From: Zhongshania antarctica
Lineage (GTDB): Bacteria > Pseudomonadota > Gammaproteobacteria > Pseudomonadales > Spongiibacteraceae
Assembly (NCBI RefSeq): GCF_014202945.1
Contig: NZ_JACHHW010000001.1
Location: 186,001-250,000 of the forward strand
DNA length: 64,000 nucleotides
Reading direction: 5' to 3'
Shown here piece by piece: positions 18,115 through 27,782 of the stretch; positions within the stretch are counted from its first letter, which is position 1; each line of letters opens with the position of its first letter. Made by a program: the position numbers and the translations under genes. The notes below the pieces were generated by a model. The model was not told where the DNA came from and searched no databases. It was given only the letters and a program-made list of their open reading frames with translations.

Positions 18115-20514
18115 TTAAAATTCCCCGCGCAGCGTAATGCCGTACATCCGGGGTGCGGCAACATAGGCATTGTGGTCATCCCGCGAGCCAGAAACCCCGC
18201 CCTGTAGCGGGGTGTTAAAATGCTGCGTAACATAGCGTTCGTCGCTGCAGTTTTGGCACCAGATATTCACCGAAATTCCACTGCTATTTGAAGCGAGCCC
18301 CAAGGTCGCACTGTATTCAATCTGAGCATCGCGTTTTTCATTGTTGGCAGGGTTAGTAAACTGCTCACCCGAGTAACTGCTGGCAATTCGACCCCGCAGC
18401 GACAGGGTGTCACTTATCGGTTGATCCATAGTCAACGACACATTGCCGACAATTTCTGGGGCTTGGGCGAATTCGCGACCAGACAGAATGCCAAGGGATG
18501 CAATATCCAGTGCCTCAGATTCACCAAAGCGGGCCTCTGGCAGCCAGGTCATATCAATAGCTAACGTAAATGCGTCGCTGAGAACAAATTGATTCTCCAC
18601 TTCAAGGCCGTACACTTCGGCGTCGGGAGAATTCAAAATACCAAAGGCGAGGCCGTCAAAAGTGGCGACTTGCAGATCGGTAAGTTCATTATAAAATATG
18701 GCAAAGTTACTACGCGCGCGGCCATCAAAGTAATCGGTTTTTAAACCTAGCTCATAACCGTCGACAAATTCCGAGGCATAACGAGGATCATTGGGTTCTT
18801 GGTCACCCAAGGCCGCCGAGCTTGGCTCTTCGGCATTGTCACCCACTTTACCCGCCGCCTGGTTGTCGAGATTTACCCCGCCAGATTTATAGCCGCGACT
18901 AAAGGACAAATAACTCATGGTGTCGTCGTTAAACTGATATTGCAGGGCTATTTGGCCACTTATCGCGGAGTCAGTATAACTTTCATTGTACTCAGGACCC
19001 GGTTGCGCGCCCAGTACTCGGAAAGGCTCCAAGGCACTATCGCGGAAGAAGCGGCGATACATCAAGCCGGTTTTTTCATCTTGGGAATAGCGTACACCCG
19101 CGGTCAAACTCAACTGGTCGCTAATATCCAGACTTAAATGCATAAATGCCGCGTAGGATTCACCGGTGCCAGCCATGTGAATATCACTAATCAATCCTGT
19201 TGGGGCATCTAGGACATTAATCAACTCGTAAATTGTCCAAGTCGTTTCGTTTGGCGCGCCGGCCTCAGTCGATGGCACGTAGACGTTTAGGTACTCCTGA
19301 GCTTGCTCACCCCAATATAATTGATGATCAGCCTCAATAATTTCATCGGCATAATAAACACCCAATACATAGTTAGCGCCTACGAAGGGACCAAGATCAG
19401 TAAACTCCCCCGACAGTGTAAATTCCTGAGAAAAAATATCGGTCGACAAGGTTTCGTTGATCCCGAGAATACTCGCGCCACTAAAGTCGGCGTCCATACC
19501 ACTCTGGGCGATATTCCAGCTCCGATAGGCGGTCACCGAGCCAATAGTGGCGACGTCGCTAATAAACCACTGGGTGTTTAGGACAACACCTTGGTCTTCA
19601 ACACTTTGCGCTGGGGCCTCACTAATAACCTGCTGGTAATCCTCGAATTTAGCCGAGGGCGTGCGCTTGCCGTTACGCCGTGTTAATTCATCGATGTAGG
19701 CCTGCATGCCGCCGTCAACATCATCCATTTGCCCGTAACAGCAGTTGGCATCTTCCTGCGACCAGTCGGCAATTAAACGCATACTGAGGTTTTCGGTCAC
19801 TTCAAAAAGGAGCTGCGCCTTCAATGCACGAGGCGCGCTGTCATTGTAATTACCACCATTGGGATCTTCGATAAAGCCGTCTTTCCTGCCCCACAAGCCC
19901 GCCACCCGCAATGCCGTCTTATCGCTAAGCGGAGTATTAAAGCCGCCCCGCACCAGCTGCTTGCCGTAATTGCCAAGGGTGAGTTCGACATCACCTTCAC
20001 CTCCGTCCAAAGACGGCGCCTTACTATTAATAATCAGCGCACCAGCCGAGGTGTTTTTACCAAATAAGGTTCCCTGGGGTCCGCGCAGTATTTGCAGGCT
20101 TTCAATATCTAACCAGTTTTGCATCGCTTGACCGGCACGAGTGCGGTATACGCCATCAAAGAACACGCCTACCGCGCCCTCAAACGAGCGATTATTACCC
20201 ACTGTGCCAATGCCCCGGATAAAAATATTGGCGCTATTGGCGGGACTGTTTGTCACGTCAAATTTAATACTGGGCGAGATCGCACTGATATTACCTATAC
20301 TATCGACTTGAGCATAAGCCATGTCTTCCGCTGTGGCGGCGGTCACCGCCACGGGCACGTCTTGCATACTCTCGCTGCGTCGCTGGGCGGTCACCACTAT
20401 TTCTTCGAGCTGCCGACTCTGCTTCTGCTGAGCGATAAGCTCGCTTGGCACCATTGTGCTACTTACCGCTAATACTGCTGAGTACAAGGGAAGGAGTTTA
20501 TTTTTATGAAGCAT
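18115..20514 (-). CDS. TonB-dependent outer-membrane receptor
   Basis: Energised outer-membrane importer of 799 residues. The signal peptide (cut near residue 28) is followed by the TonB box EEIVVTAQRR. The plug domain contains IFIRGIGTVGNNRSFEGAVG and ILRGPQGTLFGKNTSAGAL. The large barrel ends with the terminal aromatic strand GITLRGEF. The type resembles receptors often found beside catabolic genes for hydrophobic or complex carbon in marine gammaproteobacteria. It converges on the acyl-CoA ligase. The ligand cannot be deduced. Confidence 0.92.
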   Translation of the reverse strand: MLHKNKLLPLYSAVLAVSSTMVPSELIAQQKQSRQLEEIVVTAQRRSESMQDVPVAVTAATAEDMAYAQVDSIGNISAISPSIKFDVTNSPANSANIFIRGIGTVGNNRSFEGAVGVFFDGVYRTRAGQAMQNWLDIESLQILRGPQGTLFGKNTSAGALIINSKAPSLDGGEGDVELTLGNYGKQLVRGGFNTPLSDKTALRVAGLWGRKDGFIEDPNGGNYNDSAPRALKAQLLFEVTENLSMRLIADWSQEDANCCYGQMDDVDGGMQAYIDELTRRNGKRTPSAKFEDYQQVISEAPAQSVEDQGVVLNTQWFISDVATIGSVTAYRSWNIAQSGMDADFSGASILGINETLSTDIFSQEFTLSGEFTDLGPFVGANYVLGVYYADEIIEADHQLYWGEQAQEYLNVYVPSTEAGAPNETTWTIYELINVLDAPTGLISDIHMAGTGESYAAFMHLSLDISDQLSLTAGVRYSQDEKTGLMYRRFFRDSALEPFRVLGAQPGPEYNESYTDSAISGQIALQYQFNDDTMSYLSFSRGYKSGGVNLDNQAAGKVGDNAEEPSSAALGDQEPNDPRYASEFVDGYELGLKTDYFDGRARSNFAIFYNELTDLQVATFDGLAFGILNSPDAEVYGLEVENQFVLSDAFTLAIDMTWLPEARFGESEALDIASLGILSGREFAQAPEIVGNVSLTMDQPISDTLSLRGRIASSYSGEQFTNPANNEKRDAQIEYSATLGLASNSSGISVNIWCQNCSDERYVTQHFNTPLQGGVSGSRDDHNAYVAAPRMYGITLRGEF

Positions 20515-20809
20515 TCGTCACTCTCATCGTGTCGTTATCTTGTGGGCACGGCATATGGAAGTAATGCTGTTTTTAGCAGCATGCCAAATCGTTGCGGCTA
20601 TAATCCTCAGATTCAAGACAAAGCGATTGATTAGATACGCCAGTTATTGTTTTAACGTACCGCGCTACGACGAGTTACTGAGCAAAAGTTGGCCCTTCGG
20701 TCTGGCGATTTTTTCAATAGAGCATGTGTCAATTGTCCACGCGATAGTTGGCCTACATTGTAAGTGCGCCGTATATGCCTAACACCAATAAGTACTTGGA
20801 GCACCAATT

Positions 20810-21332
20810 ATGAAACTTGCGATCTTGTCCTGTCGCCCCAAGAGTTACAGTACCAAGCGGCTAAAGGAAGCTGCAATACAACGCGATCATGATGTTAAAG
20901 TCCTCGACCTCTACTATCGTCAAAAGCGACTAAGCCACTACGATGCGGTATTACCTCGTATCGGTGCTTCGATCACTTTTTATGGCACTGCCGTCGTGCG
21001 CCAATTCCAGGAAATGGATGTATTTTGCGCCAACACCGCCCACGGCATTAGCAATTCTCGAGATAAACTTCGAAGCTTACAAATATTGAGTCGCCATCAG
21101 ATTGGTATTCTCCGAACGACTTTTGTGCGAGATAAAAAAATATGTTTTACCGGCCATTGAACGTGTCGGCGGGGCACCAGTTATCATTAAATTGATCGAG
21201 GGGGCGCAAGACATTGGTGTCCTGCTGGCAGAGTCGGTAAAGGCCGCTGAAGCTATAATTGAGCTGCTGCAGAGTCAAAAACAGAATGTGTTAATCCAGA
21301 AATTCGTATCGGAAAACAAAGGCAAAGGCTAA
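20810..21332 (+). pseudogene. rimK: Broken rimK-like ATP-grasp ligase (frameshift and truncation)
   Basis: Related to RimK, the ATP-grasp ligase that adds glutamate to ribosomal protein S6. [20 protein letters not shown] and [18 protein letters not shown] match RimK, with a short internal loss between them (after VLDLYYR). The frame then breaks at an A7 run (21134-21140). Removing one A restores [18 protein letters not shown], which continues RimK in the next frame. The homology stops at VLIQKFVSENKG, about two thirds of the way through. The ATP-grasp active-site half (metal-binding Glu/Asn) is gone, so no activity is expected. Confidence 0.8.
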
Positions 21333-21646
21333 CGGTTAGCAAAGGTTATGGTGTAAACGAAATCTATGTACCCGAAGGTTCTAAATTTGTGGGCAGTGCG
21401 ATTCAAGGCACTAATTTACGAGAACAGGATATTAATGTGCTGACACTGTACCGCGGAGCTAAAATCATCCCGAATCCGCGAGCCGATCGCATTTTAGAAC
21501 CGAATGACAAGCTGCTTTGCTTTGGTAAAATGAATTCCATGCGCGATATGGTGCCCGCTAAACCACGGCGTCGACGCAATCCGAAAATTACTGAGCTGCC
21601 GCCCAACCTAGCCGAAGCTACGAAGCCGGAAGACCTCGGAGATTAA
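21326..21646 (+). pseudogene. C-terminal fragment of a TrkA-C (RCK_C) domain protein
   Basis: Read in frame from 21326, the translation LTVSKGYGVNEIYVPEGSKF leads into an RCK_C-type domain with NLREQDINVLTLYRG, IIPNPRADRILEPNDKLLCF and a basic tail (PRRRRNP). The domain normally ends a longer regulatory or transport protein. Here the upstream part is missing, and the domain abuts the truncated rimK-like gene with overlapping ends in different frames. An internal GTG (21389) could in principle start a short peptide, but no good ribosome site is visible. A deletion joining two former neighbours is the simplest explanation. Confidence 0.65.
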
Positions 21647-21670
21647 TTTAGGCTTTCGCGACGCTCACCG

Positions 21671-22591
21671 TCACACTTCAATCGCTCGCTCAGCTTGGCG
21701 GCCAAACAACGCCGCGAGCCAGGCACAAATTTCCATCATGCCCTCTTTGTGAAGGCGCGTCGGGCCCTGTAAACCAATAAATCCGTGGGTGGCGCCGGGG
21801 TAGAGACTCTGAGTCACCGCAACGCCCTGCTCCGCGAGTTTATTAGCATAGGCAATCCCTTCATCCTTAAGCGGGTCGCGCTCGGCGGTAATGACTAGCG
21901 CAGGCGGCAAGCCACTTAGATCGTCAACCGTCAACGGTGTCGCTAGGGGGTGGCGAAGCTGACCAGCCTCGAGGGCCCTACTGTTTGCGAAGTAACTGTC
22001 CCAAAACCAAATCATAATTGACCGCGTCAATACCGGACCTTGCGCGTTTTCTGTATAAGAAGCCGTAGCCCGTACATAGTGATCCGTGACCGGGTAAATC
22101 AAAATTTGGCCTTTCACCAGTCCAGGCATTTCACTACGCGCCTGAATAGCCGTAACCGCCGCGAGATTCCCCCCAGCACTATCTCCCGCTAGGACAATGG
22201 AATCAGCACGCCCGCCGTAAAGTGCGATGTGCTCGGCGACCCAAGCAAGCGCCGCGAGACAATCATCAGGCGCTGCGGGAAAGGGGAACTCCGGCGCGCG
22301 CCGGTAATCAACTGCCACGACAATGGCATCACTGCGATCACATAAATCCCTGCACATTGGGTCGTAGGTTGCTAAATCACCAATTACCCAGCCACCTCCA
22401 TGAAAATACACCACGACCGGAAATGGTCCATCGCCAGGCGGCAAATACAGCCGCAGCGGGATGTGCTGGTCTGACTGCTCAACGGCAAGATCCAATACCG
22501 CAATGTGCTTCGCGGTTTTCCCTGCCCACGCGAGTCGCGCTGACCCCCTAATAAAAGTGCGAAATACTGCCGTTTTAATCTTATTTTTCAT
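21671..22591 (-). CDS. Alpha/beta hydrolase, hormone-sensitive-lipase-type esterase
   Basis: Predicted cytoplasmic carboxylesterase of 306 residues. The HSL oxyanion motif HGGGWVIGD is near residue 65, the nucleophile elbow GDSAGGNLA near 140, the acid in ERDPLKDEG near 235, and the catalytic His in GATHGF near 265. All three triad residues are present and the length is normal. It converges on the broken rimK/TrkA-C region. It likely acts on short acyl esters; the physiological substrate is unknown. Confidence 0.9.
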   Translation of the reverse strand: MKNKIKTAVFRTFIRGSARLAWAGKTAKHIAVLDLAVEQSDQHIPLRLYLPPGDGPFPVVVYFHGGGWVIGDLATYDPMCRDLCDRSDAIVVAVDYRRAPEFPFPAAPDDCLAALAWVAEHIALYGGRADSIVLAGDSAGGNLAAVTAIQARSEMPGLVKGQILIYPVTDHYVRATASYTENAQGPVLTRSIMIWFWDSYFANSRALEAGQLRHPLATPLTVDDLSGLPPALVITAERDPLKDEGIAYANKLAEQGVAVTQSLYPGATHGFIGLQGPTRLHKEGMMEICAWLAALFGRQAERAIEV

Positions 22592-22663
22592 CGGCCCACC
22601 ATGGCTCGTTTATATTGGTTCTGGATACTAATTAGTGCTGGCTACGAATCACTCCAGGGCAAT

Positions 22664-23137
22664 TCACTCAGTTGGCGATAAGGCACCTGAGCTGACGTCG
22701 CGGCCATTACCGCCGTCGCGAAGATAAAGCTTACTGCACACCCAACCGTCCGGCGTATAAAACCCCCACTTGCGAATTTTCGGGCCTGTAATAAAAAGCG
22801 TTAAGCTGTCTGCTGACTTTAGCAGTAAGCGGTGCGGCGCGCGCCCCAAGCGTGCGGTCAAGGTACCAGTAGGCAAGACCCGTTCGCCGCTGGGCATTTC
22901 TTCAAGAATTTCGCCACGCAGCACCATCGAGTAATTAAACAGCCAGGGATGATCATGGAGGTTTACGTCAGGGTCATTGCCGGTGACGTGGTGCAGATAC
23001 ACATTAAACAGCCGGTTGCGCGGCAATACGTGCCAGCGCCGCAGGTAATCGGTGCCGATCACCTTGGTCGGCCGTCCTTGCGTAATTTGCTCTGCTTTAG
23101 CCTGTAGGCGAGTAAGTAAAAAAGCCGGTACGCGCAT
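22664..23137 (-). CDS. Cupin-like protein of unknown function
   Basis: 157-residue soluble protein. DVNLHDHPWLFNYSMVLRG supplies an HxH pair followed by a beta-rich segment. Later, APHRLLL and LFITGPKIRKWGFYTPDGW look like the second half of a cupin barrel. A metal-binding role is plausible but not shown. It lies 72 bp upstream of the esterase on the same strand, and the two may be cotranscribed. Similar proteins are usually annotated as hypothetical. Confidence 0.65.
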   Translation of the reverse strand: MRVPAFLLTRLQAKAEQITQGRPTKVIGTDYLRRWHVLPRNRLFNVYLHHVTGNDPDVNLHDHPWLFNYSMVLRGEILEEMPSGERVLPTGTLTARLGRAPHRLLLKSADSLTLFITGPKIRKWGFYTPDGWVCSKLYLRDGGNGRDVSSGALSPTE

Positions 23138-23310
23138 AAACCCCTGTCTCTAGTTTGAAAACTGCCCGCATAGTATCACCACAAGCGCCTTGCTGAAAAA
23201 CCACTCTTGAGCCATAGAGACAAATACGCCGCAGACCAAATCTTGGATCAATCCAGAGAGACCGGCTACACAGCCATCATTGCATCAAAATGTGGGACAA
23301 CTTCACTTAT

Positions 23311-23601
23311 TTAGATCTGCGGGACTTGATCAGTGTAATTTGGTAAATCCGCCATTATTTTACCGACATGAGGTAAGAAACCCGCCTGGAACTCATCAAT
23401 AGACACACAATACCAATGGCCCATCGCAATATTCAGTGGTGGGATTCAGGCACCCTCACCCACCAAACCCCGATCGATGGTATAGGACAAGCAGTAATCC
23501 CCCATTAGCTCTTTGACCATCGGAAAATGCTGATCGCGGTAATAGGCATGGTCAAACCGCGCTCCCGGTGACTTGGGGTACATCACACTGACTTTAATCA
23601 T
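23311..23601 (-). pseudogene. EthD-family gene interrupted by one in-frame TGA
   Basis: EthD-type small ferredoxin-like-fold protein, 96 codons in total. The ATG at 23601 follows AAGGAG with a 7-nt gap. The first half (MIKVSVMYPKSPGARFDHAY) matches the family. A TGA at 23446-23448 follows GLVGEGA. Without any frame change, the sequence continues NIAMGHWYCVSIDEFQAGFL and LPNYTDQVPQI, the expected C-terminal half. One substitution, or a base-calling error, would explain it. The split half alone would lack most of the dimer interface. Confidence 0.85.
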
Positions 23602-23804
23602 TAACTCACTCCTTGTAAGTATTCGTCCAATACTAAGCCCAACTGCGGCATAACCGCGAGGCAAACTAATAAACCACTTAGCACCACCCGCAGTTTTCCG
23701 CAGCAAGCGGCGGCTTTCAGCAAGTGCTTTTAAGAAGTTTTTCCAAGCTCTGGCGGCAATAATCCCTTAGAATGAGCGCATCCTCAACACTCAAGAGGCC
23801 TGGC

Positions 23805-24347
23805 ATGGCATCCTTACAAGAACAGCTACTCAAAGCGGGTATGGTCGACGAGAAAAAGGTCAAAAAACTCAAGCAGGAAAAGCGCAAACAAGCGAAGCAG
23901 CCCAAAGGCACCGTAGTCGTTAACGAAAGTAAGGAAGCCGCACAACGGGCACTAGCAGAAAAGGCTGAACGCGACCGTGAACTCAATCGCTTACGTCAGG
24001 CCGAGGTCGAGAAAAAGGCAATTCAAGCGCAAATCATTCAGCTGATCAGCCTAAATCGCATCGACCGTAAAAAAGGTGAGATTGCCTATCAGTTCACCGA
24101 CGGCAAAAAGATAAAAAAGGTGTTTGTCGACAGCCTGCTGCAGACCCAATTAGTTAAAGGCATTATAGCCCTGGTTAAACTCAAAGACGGCTACGAACTG
24201 GTGCCCGCTACTATCGCTGACAAAATCGCCCAGCGCGACCCGTCGGCTATCTTGGTACACAACACCAAATCAGCCAGTACGGTTGCGGCAGTCGAAGAAG
24301 ATGACCCCTATGCGGCCTATCAAATTCCAGACGACTTGATGTGGTAA
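23805..24347 (+). CDS. DUF2058 (YaiL-like) protein
   Basis: Cytoplasmic protein of 180 residues. The basic coiled N-terminal region (many Lys/Glu, residues 1-80) is followed by a compact domain with LISLNRIDRKKGEIAYQFTD. It ends DPYAAYQIPDDLMW, a conserved end in this family. ATG 23805 is preferred over 23772, because AGAGG lies 6 nt upstream and the family begins MASLQEQLLKAG. YaiL-type proteins are annotated as nucleoprotein- or polynucleotide-associated; the function is not established. It lies upstream of recQ on the same strand. Confidence 0.88.
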   Translation: MASLQEQLLKAGMVDEKKVKKLKQEKRKQAKQPKGTVVVNESKEAAQRALAEKAERDRELNRLRQAEVEKKAIQAQIIQLISLNRIDRKKGEIAYQFTDGKKIKKVFVDSLLQTQLVKGIIALVKLKDGYELVPATIADKIAQRDPSAILVHNTKSASTVAAVEEDDPYAAYQIPDDLMW

Positions 24348-24495
24348 AACAAAATAACCGCGCCCGGCACCGAGACATTCAGCCATTAGCCGCACGGCGC
24401 GGCCGCTAGGTAATTAGTCCCGTTTTCTGCGCTAAAAGCAGCGCAACCACCACTGCCCGTGGTGTATTTCAGAGGTCGACATCCAAAACACTGAC

Positions 24496-26643
24496 ATGAA
24501 CACAGCTAATCACGCCGATATCAGCCCCAGCAAAAGTAGCGCGCTGCACGTCCTGCAAAGCGTTTACGGCTATGAGTCTTTCCGCAATCAGCAGGCCGAT
24601 ATTGTCGACCATGTAATTCAAGGTGGCGACGCCCTGGTGCTGATGCCGACCGGCGGTGGTAAGTCCCTGTGTTTCCAAGTGCCCGCGCTCGTGCGTGAAG
24701 GCACCGCCATTGTGATTTCGCCCTTAATCGCCCTGATGCAGGATCAGGTTATGGCGCTGCGCCAAAATGGTATAAAAGCGGCCTTTTTAAACTCTAGCCT
24801 CAACGGCATGGAAGTGAATGAGGTCGAAAATCAGTTGATGAACGGCGAGCTGGAGCTACTCTATATTGCCCCAGAGCGGCTGATGATGCCGCGCATGTTG
24901 CAGCTACTCGACAATGCGCCGCTATCCTTGTTCGCTATTGATGAGGCCCACTGCGTATCCCAGTGGGGCCATGATTTCCGCCCCGAATACATCAAACTAA
25001 CCATACTTCACGAGCGTTTCCCCAATACGCCGCGTGTCGCGCTAACCGCCACCGCCGACGGCCCTACCCAGCGAGAAATTATTGAGCGTTTGTCGCTGCA
25101 CAATGCGCAAGTTTTTAACGACGGCTTCGACCGCCCCAATATTCGCTACCGCATTACTGAAAATCAGGGCACTGCGCGGGAGAATTTACTGCGCTTCATT
25201 CTCAATGAACATGAGGGCGAGGCTGGAATCGTCTACTGCCTGTCGCGCAAAAAGGTCGACGAAATCACGCTTTGGCTCAGCGGCAAAGGCATGACCGCCC
25301 TGCCCTACCACGCTGGCATGAGCAATGAGCAGCGCCAGCAACATCAGGAGCGCTTTCTGCGCGAAGATGGCGTGATTATTGTTGCCACCATCGCCTTTGG
25401 TATGGGCATAGACAAACCCGATGTCCGCTTTGTTGCCCACCTCAACCTACCCAAAAGTATAGAAGCCTATTATCAGGAAACCGGCCGCGCCGGCCGTGAC
25501 GGTCAGCCTGCTGATGCGTGGATGGCCTACGGCCTACAAGACGTGATTACCCTGCGCCAAATGCAGGGCAATTCCGGCGCCGAAGAAAGCCGCAAACGGC
25601 TTGAGCAGCACAAACTCGACGCCATGCTCGGCCTCTGCGAACTCACCACCTGCCGTCGGCAAGCGCTGCTGCGCTATTTTGACGACGACTACGACCACGC
25701 CTGTGGCAACTGCGATAACTGCCTGACGCCCCCCGAAACGTGGGACGCGACGGTGGCCGCCCAAAAAGCCCTGTCTTGTGTTTATCGCACCGGTCAGCGC
25801 TTCGGGGTAAGTTATTTAGTAGACGTGCTGCTGGGTAAAGAAAACGAACGCATCAGCCAGTTTGGTCACGATAAAATTTCGACCTTCGGCATCGGCGGCG
25901 AATTGAATAACACCGAGTGGCGCACGCTGTACCGGCAAATTATTGCTCGAGGCTTATTACGGGTCGACGTTGAGGGACACGGCAGTGTTCAGCTTACCGA
26001 TACCGCAAGACCAATCCTGAAAGGCGAAAGCCAATTAACCCTGCGCAAAATGGTTAAAGTCAGTAAGAGCGAACGTCGCAAATCCAAAGCTTACACCGGC
26101 ACGGGAAATGCGGTCCTCTGGGAAGCCTTGCGCGAGCACCGCAAGACGCTGGCCACCGAGCAAGAGATTCCCGCTTATATGATTTTTCATGACGCCACCC
26201 TTGCCGAAATGGCCGAGCGCCAACCCCAAACCCTCGAACAGCTGAGCCGCGTGTCCGGGGTTGGCGAGAGCAAACTCGCCAAGTACGGCGCAGGCTTTCT
26301 GGCGGTAATTCTCGCCAACCTTAATACGCAAACCGCGGAAGACATCAACGACACCGCCGCCACCAGTATCGCCATGCTAAAGCAAGGCAAGGACCCGGAG
26401 GCCATTGCCGGAGAACGCAGCCTCGCCATCACCACTATTTATGGCCACCTCTGCCAAGGTATAGCGAGCGGTGAACTCAATATCGGCGATGTTGTCACAT
26501 TAAGCGATGCCGAGCTCAAAGAAATCCAATTTGCCTTTGAACACAGTGAAGACGGCAAAATAAAGCCGGTCTATGAACTGCTGGACGGCGAGTACGACTA
26601 CAACATACTTAAATGCGTAAAGGCGACCTTACACGCCATATGA
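24496..26643 (+). CDS. recQ: ATP-dependent DNA helicase RecQ with C-terminal HTH extension
   Basis: 3'-5' DNA helicase in recombination and replication-fork repair. Walker A PTGGGKS is near residue 51, the DEAH box [14 protein letters not shown] at 148-160, and the motif VI region [12 protein letters not shown] near residue 325. The zinc-binding CGNCDNC is near residue 400. After the RQC and HRDC domains ([19 protein letters not shown]), about 100 further residues look like a helix-turn-helix domain ([20 protein letters not shown]). At 715 residues it is longer than E. coli RecQ (609), and the difference is this C-terminal extension. Confidence 0.95.
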   Translation: MNTANHADISPSKSSALHVLQSVYGYESFRNQQADIVDHVIQGGDALVLMPTGGGKSLCFQVPALVREGTAIVISPLIALMQDQVMALRQNGIKAAFLNSSLNGMEVNEVENQLMNGELELLYIAPERLMMPRMLQLLDNAPLSLFAIDEAHCVSQWGHDFRPEYIKLTILHERFPNTPRVALTATADGPTQREIIERLSLHNAQVFNDGFDRPNIRYRITENQGTARENLLRFILNEHEGEAGIVYCLSRKKVDEITLWLSGKGMTALPYHAGMSNEQRQQHQERFLREDGVIIVATIAFGMGIDKPDVRFVAHLNLPKSIEAYYQETGRAGRDGQPADAWMAYGLQDVITLRQMQGNSGAEESRKRLEQHKLDAMLGLCELTTCRRQALLRYFDDDYDHACGNCDNCLTPPETWDATVAAQKALSCVYRTGQRFGVSYLVDVLLGKENERISQFGHDKISTFGIGGELNNTEWRTLYRQIIARGLLRVDVEGHGSVQLTDTARPILKGESQLTLRKMVKVSKSERRKSKAYTGTGNAVLWEALREHRKTLATEQEIPAYMIFHDATLAEMAERQPQTLEQLSRVSGVGESKLAKYGAGFLAVILANLNTQTAEDINDTAATSIAMLKQGKDPEAIAGERSLAITTIYGHLCQGIASGELNIGDVVTLSDAELKEIQFAFEHSEDGKIKPVYELLDGEYDYNILKCVKATLHAI

Positions 26644-26764
26644 GTCTTTGCCTGCGGATTTCAATTAGAATTGCGATAGACCCCCGCGACAAATACAGGC
26701 AAAACCTTATAAAGTCTGCTTAACTTACTCTAAACTCAGCTATTACAGCGCTTAAGGATACTTA

Positions 26765-27718
26765 GTGAAATCGCCAGATCTACCCAAAAATGAAAAATCA
26801 CGGCTGGCCGCCCTCAGTGCTCTTAATATTCTGGATACCCCGCCAGAAGACCGCTTTGATCGTCTCACTCAAATGACCAAGCAAATTCTCAACGTGCCCG
26901 TTGCCGTTATCAGTTTGGTAGATGAAAATCGCCAGTGGTTTAAATCATGTATTGGCTTAGACGTAAGTGAAACCCCTCGCGACATTTCGTTCTGTGGTCA
27001 CGCCATTAATGGTGACGACCTTTTTATTATTCCCGACGCGAGTCAAGACGAGCGTTTTGCCGATAATCCTCTGGTAGAAAACGACCCAAAAATCCGGTTT
27101 TACGCAGGCTGCCCTCTCAAAGCATTGGACGGCAGCAAGCTCGGTACGCTGTGTATTATCGACCAACAGCCTCGCCAGCTGAGCGCAGAACAGCAGCACA
27201 CACTGAAGAATTTTGGCGCTATTGTCGAACGAGAGCTATACGCTATTCACTATGCAACCCGTGACGTACTCACCAATATCAATAACCGCGACGGTTTTAT
27301 TTTACTCGGCCAGCAGCAAATGAGAGTTGCAGAACGCCAAAAAACGCCCATGACAGCAATATTCTTGGAGTTGCGGACGTCATTTTTTGACAATGACTTA
27401 AATATCAACATGGATAATGTCATTCGCTTATTTAGTGATAATGTTACGACAACACTGCGCGACGCCGATTTATTTGCCCGACTCAGCGACCGCCGGTTTG
27501 TGATTTTGCTGAACAATACCGGCGCTGATCAGGCGCCAGGTTTTATCGAACGACTGAAAAAAACATGCCAGCAAGCCCACAGCAACGGTGATAAGGCCGC
27601 GCCGTTTACTGCAGTGAATATCGAGGTAAACACCTTTACCCACGTCACGATTGAATCGCTCGTCGTCGAAGGTGAACAATTATTAAACGATAAGCTTAAG
27701 CAGAGGGGCCTTAAATAA
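26765..27718 (+). CDS. GAF-domain protein with degenerate GGDEF domain
   Basis: Probable cytoplasmic sensor of 317 residues. An N-terminal GAF domain spans about 25-160 (ALNILDTPPEDRFDRLTQ, CGHAIN, CPLKALDGSKLGTLCIID). A GGDEF-like domain from about 160 has the entry motif RDVLTNINNRDGF. The catalytic GGDEF position reads SDRRF (241-245), so cyclase activity is very unlikely. GTG 26765 follows AAGGA at good spacing. It might bind cyclic di-GMP or GTP, or act through protein contacts. Confidence 0.85.
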   Translation: MKSPDLPKNEKSRLAALSALNILDTPPEDRFDRLTQMTKQILNVPVAVISLVDENRQWFKSCIGLDVSETPRDISFCGHAINGDDLFIIPDASQDERFADNPLVENDPKIRFYAGCPLKALDGSKLGTLCIIDQQPRQLSAEQQHTLKNFGAIVERELYAIHYATRDVLTNINNRDGFILLGQQQMRVAERQKTPMTAIFLELRTSFFDNDLNINMDNVIRLFSDNVTTTLRDADLFARLSDRRFVILLNNTGADQAPGFIERLKKTCQQAHSNGDKAAPFTAVNIEVNTFTHVTIESLVVEGEQLLNDKLKQRGLK

Positions 27719-27764
27719 CGACCCCAGACGAATTGTTTAGCGCCAGAGCTATTGATATAGCACA

Positions 27765-27782
27765 GGCCAGCGAGCGCTGGCC
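27765..27782. terminator. GC-rich hairpin between convergent genes
   Basis: GGCCAGC (27765-27771) and GCTGGCC (27776-27782) form a perfect 7-bp stem with a GAGC loop, immediately after the yebC-type stop codon and 46 bp after the GAF gene. There is no T-run on either strand, so it may stabilise 3' ends rather than terminate alone. Confidence 0.5.

Noticed and set aside
20540-20782. 80-codon frame between the TonB receptor and the rimK remnant
   Set aside because: It has one weak hydrophobic stretch but no ribosome site, no family, and lies in the TonB receptor promoter region.
23170-23314. Open frame containing AADQILDQSRETGYTAII upstream of the EthD 3' end
   Set aside because: The translation looks protein-like but has no start codon or ribosome site, is short, and overlaps the EthD 3' end antisense. 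I could not assign a family.
23446-23448. TGA in the EthD gene as a selenocysteine codon
   Set aside because: No selenocysteine insertion hairpin follows, the position is in a loop not known for catalysis, and the family does not use selenocysteine.
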